Of a stretch of DNA of 64,000 nt, positions 25,753-34,475 are shown in pieces. A program made the position numbers and the translations under genes. The stretch comes from Azospirillum griseum (lineage in GTDB: Bacteria > Pseudomonadota > Alphaproteobacteria > Azospirillales > Azospirillaceae). A model generated the notes under the pieces. It made no database searches and was not told the origin of the DNA. It worked only from the letters and a program-made list of their open reading frames with translations. The number at the start of each line of letters is the position of its first letter. Position 1 is the first letter of the stretch. The DNA lies in NCBI RefSeq assembly GCF_003966125.1, contig NZ_RXMA01000009.1, positions 1-64,000 of the forward strand, written 5' to 3'.

Positions 25753-26374
25753 TCCGCCCGTGCTGGTCATCACCGACCGGACGCAGGCCGCCGTTCCGCT
25801 GCCGGAACTGGCCGACATCCTGTTCGCCGCCGGTCTGCGCTGGCTGTCCCTGCGCGACAAGGATCTGGAGGTGGGGGAGCGGGCGGCGCTGGCCCGCGCG
25901 CTGGTGGCGCGCGCCCGGCCCTGGGGTGCCGTGGTGACGCTGCACGGCGATCCGGCGCTGGCGGCGGCGGTGGGTGCGGCGGGCGTGCATCTGCCCGACG
26001 GCGGCGATGGGTGCGATGGTGGGGAGGTGGCGGCCGCGCGCGCGCTGCTGGGGCCGGGGGCGCTGGTCGGGCGGTCGGCGCATGACGGGGCCGGGTTGGC
26101 GCGGGCGGCGGCGCACGGGGCCGATTGCGCCACGCTGTCGCCCATCTTCCCCTCGGCGAGCAAGCCCGGCTATGGCCCGGTGTTCGGGGAGGTGGGGTTG
26201 AGCCGCGCGGTGTCCGAGTCGCGGCTTCCCATCGTCGCGCTGGGCGGGGTGGAGAGCGCCGAGGCGGTGACGCGCTGCCTCCGCGCCGGGGCGGCGGGGG
26301 TGGCGATTATGGGGCAGGCGATGCGCAATCCGTGGGCAATTGCCGATGCCTTGGCGGCGGCGCCGCGGCGCTGA
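25739..26374 (+). CDS. Thiamine phosphate synthase-like protein (TenI/ThiE family)
   Basis: 211 residues from a GTG at 25739 inside the end of the LysR gene. The barrel signatures are VLVITDRTQ near residue 8, LSLRDKDLEVGER near 36, GVHLPDGGD near 81, GRSAHDGAGLARAAAHGADC near 104, TLSPIFPSASKPGYGP near 128 and IVALGGVESAEAVTRCLRAG near 163. True ThiE enzymes have QLR.K in the second motif and TKT-type substrate loops; here the loops are short, so it may act as a TenI-like thiazole isomerase or have lost activity. No other thiamine gene lies nearby. Coupling to the LysR gene is unexplained. Confidence 0.85.
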   Translation: MGLPDPPVLVITDRTQAAVPLPELADILFAAGLRWLSLRDKDLEVGERAALARALVARARPWGAVVTLHGDPALAAAVGAAGVHLPDGGDGCDGGEVAAARALLGPGALVGRSAHDGAGLARAAAHGADCATLSPIFPSASKPGYGPVFGEVGLSRAVSESRLPIVALGGVESAEAVTRCLRAGAAGVAIMGQAMRNPWAIADALAAAPRR

Positions 26375-26553
26375 AACCACGCGGGCGCTCTGGAAAATCC
26401 AAGTGTGGCAAGGGGATGACGGTCGGATCGCCATGCGTCGGCGTATGGATTCGGTCGCCGGTCGGGTTCGGCACAACCGCAACACCCTTTGGAAAAATCG
26501 GGGAAACGTAAGATCAGATAAGTTTTACCCGCTTCCAACAGCTTGAAAATTAC

Positions 26554-26566
26554 ACGATAGTATCGT
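26554..26566. promoter_or_regulatory. Palindrome upstream of the PPDK-like gene
   Basis: ACGATAGTATCGT, a perfect inverted repeat of six-base arms around one G, 82 bases before the ATG at 26648 in an AT-richer stretch. It is a candidate operator for an unidentified regulator. Confidence 0.4.
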
Positions 26567-26647
26567 TGTGCAGTGCGGCGGAATGGGCGCATGCTGCAAA
26601 CAGAGGCTTTCGGCGTATCCCGGAAGGCCGGGCGGGGGAGACATCAC

Positions 26648-28447
26648 ATGGACGCGGTGTTGGGTGTGGGGATGATCGAGGGTGTGTTCGGGGCAACGCC
26701 GCGCGCGGCGGAGCATCGGGTCGCCCCGGTCGCCAAACCCTTCGCCGTACCGCTGGACCCACTGGCGGATTTCGGCTCCTGGATCGTGGAGTTCGGGGTG
26801 GGCGCGCCGCTTCCCGCTGGCAACGCCGTGGGGCCGGATCGGCTGGGCGGCAAGGGGGCCGGGCTGGTCGCGATGGCGCGGCTGGGCGTGCCGGTGCCTC
26901 CCGGCTTCACCATCACGACGGAGGCCGGGCGGCGGATGGCGGCGGCGGGCGAGGCGGCGCAACTGCCCCCCGCCTTCGAGGCCCGCATCGCCGAGGCGCT
27001 GGCCCGGTTGGAAGGCCGCGCCGGATCGCGCTTTGGCGGCACCGACGCGCCGTTGCTGCTGGCGGTGCGCTCGGGCGCGCAAGCCTCCATGCCCGGCATG
27101 ATGGACACGGTGCTGAATCTGGGGCTGAACGACCGCACGGTGCTGGCGTTGGCCGCGCGCCACGGCGACGCGCGTTTTGCCTATGATTGTTACCGCCGCC
27201 TGATCCAGACCTACGCCCCGGTGGTGCTGGGCGTGCCCGGCCGGGTGTTCGACCGGCTGCTGGACGAGTTCAAGGACGCGCGCGGCCTGCTGCGCGACGC
27301 CGATCTGACGGCGGAGGATTGGCAAACCCTGTTGCCGCAGTTCCTGGCGGCGGTGCAGGCCCACACCGGCCAGCCCTTTCCCCAGGAACCGGCGGCGCAG
27401 CTGCGGGCGGCGATCCTGGCGGTGTTCCGGTCCTGGATGAACCCGCGCGCCGTGGCCTATCGCGCGCTACACGCCATTCCCGACAGTTGGGGCACGGCGG
27501 TGACGGTGCAGGCCATGGTGTTCGGCAACCGGGGCGAGGATTCCGGGTCGGGCGTGCTGTTCACCCGCGATCCGTCCACCGGCGAACCCGGCCTGTGCGG
27601 GGAGTTTCTCGCCAACGCCCAGGGCGAGGATGTGGTGTCGGGCATCCGCGACCCCGATCCGCTGGCGGCGCGCGCGGACGACGCGCGGGCCGACCGGTCG
27701 ATGGAACGCCGCCTGCCCGCCGTCTACGCCGACCTCTGCGCGGTGTCGGCCCGGCTGGAACGCGCCTTTGGCGACATGCAGGACATTGAGTTCACCGTGG
27801 AGTCGGGGCGTCTGTTCGTGCTGCAAACCCGGTCGGGCAAGCGGTCCGCCGCCGCCGCCGTCCGCATCGCCGTCGATCTGGCCGACGAGGGCATCATCAG
27901 CCGCCGCACGGCGGTGGAGCGGGTCGATCCCCAGGCGCTGGACGAGCTGCTGCGCCCGGTGCTGTCGCCGGAGGCCGCGCCCAACGCCATCGCCACCGGG
28001 CTGGCGGCCTCGCCGGGGGCGGCGACCGGACGCGCGGTGTTCACGGCGGAGGAGGCGGTGCGGCTGGCCCAGGCCGGGGTTCCAGTGATCCTGTGCCGCC
28101 CGGAAACCCTGCCGGACGAGATTTGCGGCATGCAGGCGGCAGTGGGCATCCTGACTGCGCGCGGCGGCTTCACCAGCCACGCCGCCACCGTGGCGCGCGG
28201 TTTGGGGCGGCCCTGCGTGGCCGGTGCCCGCGCCCTGCGGATCGAACCGGAAGCCGGGCGGATGACCATCGGGACCATCCTTGTCCAGGCGGGCGATTTG
28301 CTGACCATCGACGGCGGCAGCGGGGCGGTGCTGTTGGGGGCGGCCCCGCTGCTGACCCCGCAGGCCGATGGGGCGGTGGCGCGCCTGCTGGCGTGGACGC
28401 AGGCCGAAGGCCGCCGCGCCGAGGATCCGGCCCGCATCCGCGCCTGA
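26648..28447 (+). CDS. Pyruvate, phosphate dikinase-like protein lacking the C-terminal barrel
   Basis: 599 residues from the ATG at 26648 (GGGGAGA upstream). Residues ~40-400 are the ATP-grasp nucleotide domain (LGGKGAGLVAMARLGVPVPP, AVRSGAQASMPGMMDTVLNL, GSGVLFTRDPSTGEPGLCGE, QDIEFTVESGRLFVLQTRSG). Residues ~465-570 are the swivelling phosphohistidine domain with GILTARGGFTSHAATVARGL carrying the His. Complete PPDK has about 870-900 residues, with a PEP/pyruvate-binding TIM barrel after this point. Here the frame stops and the next gene begins 37 bases later, so the barrel is missing. The protein may phosphorylate itself and pass the group to another partner, or be a decayed copy; the good motifs argue against decay. 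It lies directly before the fds regulator. Confidence 0.85.
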   Translation: MDAVLGVGMIEGVFGATPRAAEHRVAPVAKPFAVPLDPLADFGSWIVEFGVGAPLPAGNAVGPDRLGGKGAGLVAMARLGVPVPPGFTITTEAGRRMAAAGEAAQLPPAFEARIAEALARLEGRAGSRFGGTDAPLLLAVRSGAQASMPGMMDTVLNLGLNDRTVLALAARHGDARFAYDCYRRLIQTYAPVVLGVPGRVFDRLLDEFKDARGLLRDADLTAEDWQTLLPQFLAAVQAHTGQPFPQEPAAQLRAAILAVFRSWMNPRAVAYRALHAIPDSWGTAVTVQAMVFGNRGEDSGSGVLFTRDPSTGEPGLCGEFLANAQGEDVVSGIRDPDPLAARADDARADRSMERRLPAVYADLCAVSARLERAFGDMQDIEFTVESGRLFVLQTRSGKRSAAAAVRIAVDLADEGIISRRTAVERVDPQALDELLRPVLSPEAAPNAIATGLAASPGAATGRAVFTAEEAVRLAQAGVPVILCRPETLPDEICGMQAAVGILTARGGFTSHAATVARGLGRPCVAGARALRIEPEAGRMTIGTILVQAGDLLTIDGGSGAVLLGAAPLLTPQADGAVARLLAWTQAEGRRAEDPARIRA

Positions 28448-28484
28448 GCGGTCGGGCCGGAACCGCTGGCGCGGGGGACGGGCG

Positions 28485-29435
28485 GTGTTTCGCAAATTCG
28501 TCTATCTGCTGGCCTTGGCGCAGGAGCGCCATTTCGGGCGGGCGGCGGAGCGGTGCCACGTCGCCCAACCCACCCTGTCCAACGCCATCCGCCAGTTGGA
28601 AGCCGACCTGAACGTGCCGATTGTCGAGCGCGGGCAGAAGTTCGGCGGCTTCACCCCGGAAGGGTTGAAGGTGCTCGATTACGCCCGCCGCATCGTGGCG
28701 GAGCGCGACAACCTGCATCATGAATTGCTCGTGCTGGCGCAAGGGCTGTCCGGCCATTTGCGCCTGGGGGCGATTCCCACCGGCCTGCCGGTGATTCCGC
28801 AAATCCTCGCCCCCTTTTCCGCCCGCTACCCGCACATCCGGGCGAGCGTCACCTCGCTGAGTTCGCGCGAGGTGCAACGAGGGCTGGACGAATTCACCAT
28901 CGACGCCGCCGTCACCTATCTCGACAACGAACCGCTGAACAACGTCCGCACCCTGCCTCTCTATTCCGAACGCTATTACCTGCTGGTCCAGCGCGGCCAG
29001 ATCGGTGATGCGGCGCTGGCCACCGGGGCGGTGACGTGGGAGGCCGCCGCCGGGCTGCGCCTGTGCCTGCTGACGCCCGACATGCAGAACCGCCGCATCG
29101 CCGACACCGCCTTTCGCATGACCGGGCGGGCGGTGGAGCCGGTTCTGGAAACCAACTCCATCGTCACGCTCTACACCATCGTGCGCGGCGGTCATTGCGC
29201 CAGCGTGGTTCCGGGCCAATTGCTGACCTGCGTGCCGACCGACCCGGAGGTGGTGGCGGTCCCGCTGGTCGAACCGACCTTGAGCTACGTCGTCGGGTTG
29301 GCCTACGCCGACCGCGATCCGCCCGCTCAACTGGCCAAGGCGCTGGCCGTGGCGCTGACCGACGACGACATCGGCCAGCGTGTGGCCATCGCCACCGCCA
29401 GCGCCCTGACCCCGTGGCGGCTGGCGCTCGCCTGA
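28485..29435 (+). CDS. LysR-family regulator of the formate dehydrogenase cluster
   Basis: 316 residues from the GTG at 28485. Helix-turn-helix at the start (FRKFVYLLALAQERHFGRAA, RCHVAQPTLSNAIRQLEADL), then an effector domain with LRLGAIPTGLPVIPQILAPF and VLETNSIVTLYTIVRGGHCA. Unlike most family members the protein begins directly with VFRKFVYL. It stands 108 bases upstream of fdsG on the same strand, where fds clusters of other proteobacteria also carry a LysR gene. Two inverted repeats between it and fdsG are its likely operators. Confidence 0.92.
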   Translation: MFRKFVYLLALAQERHFGRAAERCHVAQPTLSNAIRQLEADLNVPIVERGQKFGGFTPEGLKVLDYARRIVAERDNLHHELLVLAQGLSGHLRLGAIPTGLPVIPQILAPFSARYPHIRASVTSLSSREVQRGLDEFTIDAAVTYLDNEPLNNVRTLPLYSERYYLLVQRGQIGDAALATGAVTWEAAAGLRLCLLTPDMQNRRIADTAFRMTGRAVEPVLETNSIVTLYTIVRGGHCASVVPGQLLTCVPTDPEVVAVPLVEPTLSYVVGLAYADRDPPAQLAKALAVALTDDDIGQRVAIATASALTPWRLALA

Positions 29436-29445
29436 CCGCCTTTCC

Positions 29446-29489
29446 TGATAGCCAAAAGCTATCACGCCATCAGCAAATGCAATTTGCTG
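29446..29489. promoter_or_regulatory. Two inverted repeats in the fds promoter region
   Basis: The first is TGATAGC-CAAAA-GCTATCA (29446-29464), which contains an ATAG-N7-CTAT LysR-type site. The second is CAGCAAAT-GCA-ATTTGCTG (29471-29489) with eight-base arms. Together they fill the space before fdsG and suit binding by the adjacent LysR regulator. Confidence 0.58.
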
Positions 29490-29543
29490 GCGACGCCCGC
29501 AATCCGGCATTCTCCCGAACCGTGACCACCGGGAGAGCCAGCC

Positions 29544-30041
29544 GTGAGCGTCAGCCAACCGTGGAGCGCCGAGCGCGCCCTGTCCATCGTCGCGGAGCAC
29601 GCGCACCAGCGCGGCGCTCTGTTGCCGATCCTGCACGCGTTGCAGGACACCTTCGGCTGCATCGACGAGGAGGCGATCCCGCTGCTGGCCGGGGCGCTGA
29701 ACCTGTCGCGCGCCGACGTGCATGGTGTGGTCAGCTTCTATCACGATTTCCGCCGCACCCGTCCGGGCCGCCACACGGTGAAGATTTGCCGGGCCGAAGC
29801 CTGTCAGGCGATGGGGGCCGACGCGCTGCTCGATCACGTCCGTCGGCGCTTGACGGTTGATCCGCACGGGACCACCGCCGACGGTGTGTTCACAGTGGAG
29901 CCGGTCTTCTGCCTGGGCAATTGCGCGCTGTCGCCCGCCGTGATGATCGACGGGACCCTGCACGGCCGGGTCGGGCCGGAGCGGTTCGACGCCCTGACGG
30001 CGGAGCTGCGGGACCAGACACAGACGGGGGGTGCGCGATGA
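29544..30041 (+). CDS. fdsG: Formate dehydrogenase gamma subunit (NuoE-like)
   Basis: 165 residues from a GTG at 29544. A thioredoxin-like [2Fe-2S] subunit related to NuoE: HGVVSFYHDFRRTRPGRHTV near residue 60, KICRAEACQAMGAD with the first Cys pair and VEPVFCLGNCALSPAVMIDG with the second. It passes electrons within the soluble NAD-dependent molybdenum formate dehydrogenase complex FdsABG. Its stop overlaps the fdsB start as ATGA, showing tight coupling. Confidence 0.94.
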   Translation: MSVSQPWSAERALSIVAEHAHQRGALLPILHALQDTFGCIDEEAIPLLAGALNLSRADVHGVVSFYHDFRRTRPGRHTVKICRAEACQAMGADALLDHVRRRLTVDPHGTTADGVFTVEPVFCLGNCALSPAVMIDGTLHGRVGPERFDALTAELRDQTQTGGAR

Positions 30042-31609
30042 GCGGCCATCTGATCACGGTGTATGTGCCGCGCGACGCCGCCGCCCTGTCGGTGGGGGCC
30101 GACGCGGTCGCCGCCGCCATCCGGGCCGAGGCCCGCCACCGGGGCCTGCCGGTGCGGATCGTCCGCAACGGCTCGCGCGGGATGCTGTGGCTGGAACCGT
30201 TGGTGGAGGTGGCGACGGACGCCGGGCGCGTGGCCTATGGCGCGGTGACGCCCGCCGATGTGCCGTCGCTGTTCGACGCCGGGTTCCTGACCGGCGGTGC
30301 GCACCCGCTGGGCCAGGGCCTGACCGAGGAGATTCCCTATTTCAAGAATCAGGAGCGTCTGACCTTCGCCCGCTGCGGCGTGATCGATCCGCTGTCGGTG
30401 GAGGATTACCGGGCGCATGGCGGCTTCCGGGGGCTGGAAAACGCGCTGGCGATGACCCCGGCGCAGATCGTCGCGGCGGTGACGGACTCCGGCCTGCGCG
30501 GGCGCGGCGGCGCGGGCTTTCCCACCGGCATCAAATGGAACACGGTGCTGAACGCCACGGCGGACGAGAAGTTCGTCTGCTGCAACGCCGACGAGGGCGA
30601 CAGCGGGACCTTCGCCGACCGCATGATCATCGAGGGCGATCCCTTCGTCCTGATCGAAGGCATGACCATCGCCGCGCTGGCGGTGGGGGCGACCTCCGGT
30701 TTCGTCTACATGCGGTCGGAATACCCGCACGCGACGGAGACGCTGCGCCACGCCATTCGTCTGGCCTATGACGAGGGGTGGTTGGGCGAAAACATCCACG
30801 GGACCGACCGGACCTTTCACCTGGAGGTGCGGGTCGGGGCCGGGGCCTACATCTGCGGCGAGGAAACCGCGATGCTGGAAAGCCTGGAGGGCAAGCGCGG
30901 CATGGTGCGCGCCAAGCCGCCGCTTCCGGCGTTGGAGGGGCTGTTCGGCAAGCCGACCGTCGTCAACAACGTGCTGTCGCTCTGCGCCGTTCCGGTCATC
31001 CTCGACCGGGGGGCCGCCTATTACCGTGATTTCGGCGTGGGCCGGTCGCGCGGCACGCTGCCCTTTCAGTTGGCGGGCAACATCCGGCGCGGCGGCATCG
31101 TCGAAAAGGCGTTCGGCGTGACCCTGCACGATCTGCTGTACGAGTATGGCGGCGGGACCATCAGCGGGCGTCCGATCCGCGCCGTGCAGGTCGGCGGGCC
31201 GCTGGGGGCCTATCTGCCGCCGGAACAGTTCGCCCTGCCCAAGGATTACGAGGCGTTCGCCGCTCAAGGGGCGATGCTGGGCCATGGCGGCATCGTCGTG
31301 TTTGACGACACGGTGAACATGGCGCGTCAGGCCCGCTTCGCCATGGAGTTCTGCGCCATCGAATCCTGCGGCAAATGCACCCCCTGCCGCATCGGCTCCA
31401 CCCGTGGGGTCGAGGTGATCGACAAGATCATCGCCGGGCGCGATGTGGACGACAACCTCGCCCTGTTGGATGATCTCTGCGAGGTGATGGTGGACGGCTC
31501 GCTGTGCGCCATGGGCGGGATGACGCCCTATCCGGTGCGCAGCGCCGTCAAGCATTTCCCGGCTGATTTCCGCCCCGCCCCCGGTAGCCGCGCAGGAGAC
31601 GCGTCATGA
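30038..31609 (+). CDS. fdsB: Formate dehydrogenase beta subunit (NuoF-like, FMN and NAD binding)
   Basis: 523 residues from the ATG at 30038. The NuoF-like core has the FMN/NADH site GLRGRGGAGFPTGIKWN near residue 150, CNADEGDSGTFADR near 185, GAYICGEETAMLESLEGKRG near 270 and the [4Fe-4S] motif SCGKCTPCRIGSTRG near 445. An N-terminal ~110-residue region replaces the separate thioredoxin-like part found in some homologues. It reduces NAD with electrons from formate. Overlaps fdsG and fdsA by four bases each. Confidence 0.95.
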   Translation: MSGHLITVYVPRDAAALSVGADAVAAAIRAEARHRGLPVRIVRNGSRGMLWLEPLVEVATDAGRVAYGAVTPADVPSLFDAGFLTGGAHPLGQGLTEEIPYFKNQERLTFARCGVIDPLSVEDYRAHGGFRGLENALAMTPAQIVAAVTDSGLRGRGGAGFPTGIKWNTVLNATADEKFVCCNADEGDSGTFADRMIIEGDPFVLIEGMTIAALAVGATSGFVYMRSEYPHATETLRHAIRLAYDEGWLGENIHGTDRTFHLEVRVGAGAYICGEETAMLESLEGKRGMVRAKPPLPALEGLFGKPTVVNNVLSLCAVPVILDRGAAYYRDFGVGRSRGTLPFQLAGNIRRGGIVEKAFGVTLHDLLYEYGGGTISGRPIRAVQVGGPLGAYLPPEQFALPKDYEAFAAQGAMLGHGGIVVFDDTVNMARQARFAMEFCAIESCGKCTPCRIGSTRGVEVIDKIIAGRDVDDNLALLDDLCEVMVDGSLCAMGGMTPYPVRSAVKHFPADFRPAPGSRAGDAS

Positions 31610-34467
31610 CCCACAGCCACGAGACCGATTTCGGCACCCCGGCCCGGACCTCCGCCACGTTGGTGACGCTGGAGATCGACGGGCGCAGCGTGACCGTGCC
31701 GGAAGGCACCTCGCTGATGCGGGCGGCGATGGAGGCGGGCATCACCGTGCCCAAGCTGTGCGCCACCGACAGCCTGGAACCGTTTGGCTCCTGCCGCCTG
31801 TGTCTGGTGGAGATCGAGGGGCGGCGCGGCACGCCCGCCTCCTGCACCACCCCGGCGTCGGCGGGCATGAAGGTGTCCACCCAGACGCCGCGTCTGGCCA
31901 AGCTGCGGCGCGGGGTGATGGAGCTGTACATCTCCGACCACCCGCTCGATTGCCTGACCTGCGCGGCGAACGGTGACTGCGAGTTGCAGGATATGGCGGG
32001 AGCGGTGGGGCTGCGCAACGTCCGGTATGGTTTCGACGGCGAAAGCCACACCGCGAAGGCCAAGGACGAGAGCAACCCCTATTTCACCTTCGACCCGGCC
32101 AAATGCATCGTCTGTTCCCGCTGCGTCCGGGCCTGCCAGGAAACCCAGGGGACCTTCGCCCTGACCATCGACGGGCGCGGCTTCGCCTCGGCGGTGTCGC
32201 CGGGCGCGGCGGAAGCCTTCATGGACAGCGAATGCGTGTCCTGCGGGGCCTGCGTTCAGGCCTGCCCCACCGCGACGCTGACCGAAAAATCGGTGATCGA
32301 GCTGGGCCAGCCGGAACACAGCGTGCTGACCACCTGCGCCTATTGCGGCGTCGGCTGCTCCTTCAAGGCGGAGATGAAGGGAACCACGGTCGTCCGCATG
32401 ACCCCCCACAAGGATGGCGGGGCCAATGAGGGGCACAGCTGCGTCAAGGGCCGCTTCGCCTGGGGCTACGCCACCCACAAGGATCGGGTGATGACCCCGA
32501 TGATCCGCGAGCGGATCACCGATCCGTGGCGCGCGGTGTCGTGGGAGGAGGCGGTGGCCTATTCCGCCGCGCGGTTGAAGGCGGTGCAGGCCAAATATGG
32601 GCGCGGGTCCATCGGCGGCATCACCTCGTCCCGCTGCACGAACGAGGAGATTTACGTCGTCCAGAAGATGATCCGGGCGGCCTTCGGCAACAACAACGTC
32701 GACACCTGCGCCCGCGTCTGCCATTCGCCGACCGGTTATGGTCTGTCGCAGACCTTCGGCACGTCGGCCGGGACGCAGGATTTCAAGAGCGTCGCGCAGG
32801 CCGATGTGGTGCTGGTGATCGGGGCCAACCCGACCGACGGGCATCCGGTCTTCGCCTCCCGCCTGAAGAAGCGGTTGCGGGCCGGGGCCAAGCTGATCGT
32901 CGTCGATCCGCGCCGCATCGATCTGGTGCGCGGCCCGCACATCGAGGCGGCGCACCATCTGCAACTGCAACCCGGCACCAACGTGGCGGTGCTGAACGCG
33001 CTGGCCCATGTGATCGTGACGGAGGGGCTGGTCGACCGCCCCTTTGTCGAGGAACGTTGCGACGTGGCGGCGTTCGACCGTTGGGCCGCCTTCGTCGCCG
33101 AACCGCGCAACGCGCCCGAGGCGCTGGCCGAGCGCACCGGCGTTCCGGCGGACGCGATCCGTGCCGCCGCCCGCCTCTACGCCACCGGCGGCAACGCCGC
33201 GATCTATTACGGGCTGGGCGTGACGGAGCACAGCCAGGGTTCCACCACCGTGATGGCGATGGCCAATCTGGCGATGGCCACCGGCAACATCGGGCGCGAC
33301 GGCGTCGGCGTGAATCCGCTGCGCGGTCAGAACAACGTGCAAGGCTCCTGCGACATGGGGTCGTTCCCGCACGAATTCTCCGGCTACCGGCACGTCTCCG
33401 ACGACAGCGTGCGCGGCATGTTCGAAGAGCTGTGGGGGGCGGCGCTGGACAACGAACCGGGCCTGCGCATCCCCAACATGTTCAACGCCGCCATCGATGG
33501 CAGTTTCAAGGGCATGTTCGTGCAGGGCGAGGACATCGCCCAGTCCGATCCCAACACCAAACATGTCTCCGCCGCGCTGGAATCGCTGGAGATTCTGATC
33601 GTCCAGGATCTGTTCCTGAACGAAACGGCGGCCTTCGCCCATGTCTTCTTCCCCGGCACCTCCTTCCTGGAAAAGGATGGGACCTTCACCAACGCCGAAC
33701 GGCGGATCAACCGGGTGCGCCCGGCCATGCCGTCGCGCGTGGGCAAGGACGAATGGTGGGTCGCCTGCGCGCTGGCCACCGCGATGGGCTACCCCATGGG
33801 GTACGACCACCCGTCGCGGATCATGGACGAGATCGCCCGTGTGACGCCGACCTTCCGGGGGGTGAGCTTCGAGAAGCTCGACCGGCTGGGCAGCGTGCAA
33901 TGGCCCTGCACCGACGAGGCGCACACCGGCACACCGATCATGCACGCCAACGGTTTCGTGCGCGGCAAGGGCCGCTTCATGGTCACGGAATACATCCCGA
34001 CCGACGAGCGGACGACGCTGATGTACCCGCTGATCCTGACCACCGGGCGCATCCTCAGCCAGTACAACGTCGGTGCCCAGACCCGGCGCACCGCCAACGT
34101 CGCCTGGCACCCGGAAGATCTGCTGGAAATCAACCCGCACGACGCCGAACAGCGCGGGTTGAAGGATGGCGATCTGGTGTCGCTGGCCAGCCGCACCGGG
34201 GCCACCACCCTGCGGGCGCAACTGTCCGATCGGATGCCGCCGGGCGTGGTCTACACCACCTTCCACCATCCGGTGACGGGAGCAAACGTCGTCACCACCG
34301 ACAATTCGGATTGGGCGACCAACTGCCCCGAATACAAGGTGACGGCGGTGCAGATCACCCGCAGCAACCTGCCGTCCGACTGGCAGGTCGAGCGTGACCG
34401 GCAGGAGGGGGAGCGCAAGCGCGTGACCGCCGCCGCCGTCACGGCGACCGTCACGGCGGCGGAATAG
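31606..34467 (+). CDS. fdsA: Formate dehydrogenase alpha subunit (molybdopterin, iron-sulfur)
   Basis: 953 residues. The N-terminus is NuoG-like: a [2Fe-2S] ferredoxin domain (LCATDSLEPFGSCRLCLVEI), a His/Cys cluster site (DHPLDCLTCAANGDCELQD) and a two-[4Fe-4S] ferredoxin (CIVCSRCVRACQETQG, CVSCGACVQACPTATL). The catalytic part starts at CAYCGVGCSFKAEMKG and carries the Mo-ligating Cys in DTCARVCHSPTGYGLSQTFG; the usual selenocysteine is Cys. C-terminal MopB domain motifs include LILTTGRILSQYNVGAQTRR. It oxidises formate to CO2 in the cytoplasm. No Tat signal is present, as expected for the soluble enzyme. Confidence 0.96.
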   Translation: MTHSHETDFGTPARTSATLVTLEIDGRSVTVPEGTSLMRAAMEAGITVPKLCATDSLEPFGSCRLCLVEIEGRRGTPASCTTPASAGMKVSTQTPRLAKLRRGVMELYISDHPLDCLTCAANGDCELQDMAGAVGLRNVRYGFDGESHTAKAKDESNPYFTFDPAKCIVCSRCVRACQETQGTFALTIDGRGFASAVSPGAAEAFMDSECVSCGACVQACPTATLTEKSVIELGQPEHSVLTTCAYCGVGCSFKAEMKGTTVVRMTPHKDGGANEGHSCVKGRFAWGYATHKDRVMTPMIRERITDPWRAVSWEEAVAYSAARLKAVQAKYGRGSIGGITSSRCTNEEIYVVQKMIRAAFGNNNVDTCARVCHSPTGYGLSQTFGTSAGTQDFKSVAQADVVLVIGANPTDGHPVFASRLKKRLRAGAKLIVVDPRRIDLVRGPHIEAAHHLQLQPGTNVAVLNALAHVIVTEGLVDRPFVEERCDVAAFDRWAAFVAEPRNAPEALAERTGVPADAIRAAARLYATGGNAAIYYGLGVTEHSQGSTTVMAMANLAMATGNIGRDGVGVNPLRGQNNVQGSCDMGSFPHEFSGYRHVSDDSVRGMFEELWGAALDNEPGLRIPNMFNAAIDGSFKGMFVQGEDIAQSDPNTKHVSAALESLEILIVQDLFLNETAAFAHVFFPGTSFLEKDGTFTNAERRINRVRPAMPSRVGKDEWWVACALATAMGYPMGYDHPSRIMDEIARVTPTFRGVSFEKLDRLGSVQWPCTDEAHTGTPIMHANGFVRGKGRFMVTEYIPTDERTTLMYPLILTTGRILSQYNVGAQTRRTANVAWHPEDLLEINPHDAEQRGLKDGDLVSLASRTGATTLRAQLSDRMPPGVVYTTFHHPVTGANVVTTDNSDWATNCPEYKVTAVQITRSNLPSDWQVERDRQEGERKRVTAAAVTATVTAAE

Positions 34468-34475
34468 ACCGCGCG

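Noticed and set aside
23704..26163. An 819-codon leftward frame across pheC, LysR and the thiE-like gene
   Set aside because: Covers three recognisable rightward genes on the other strand and has no domain features of its own.
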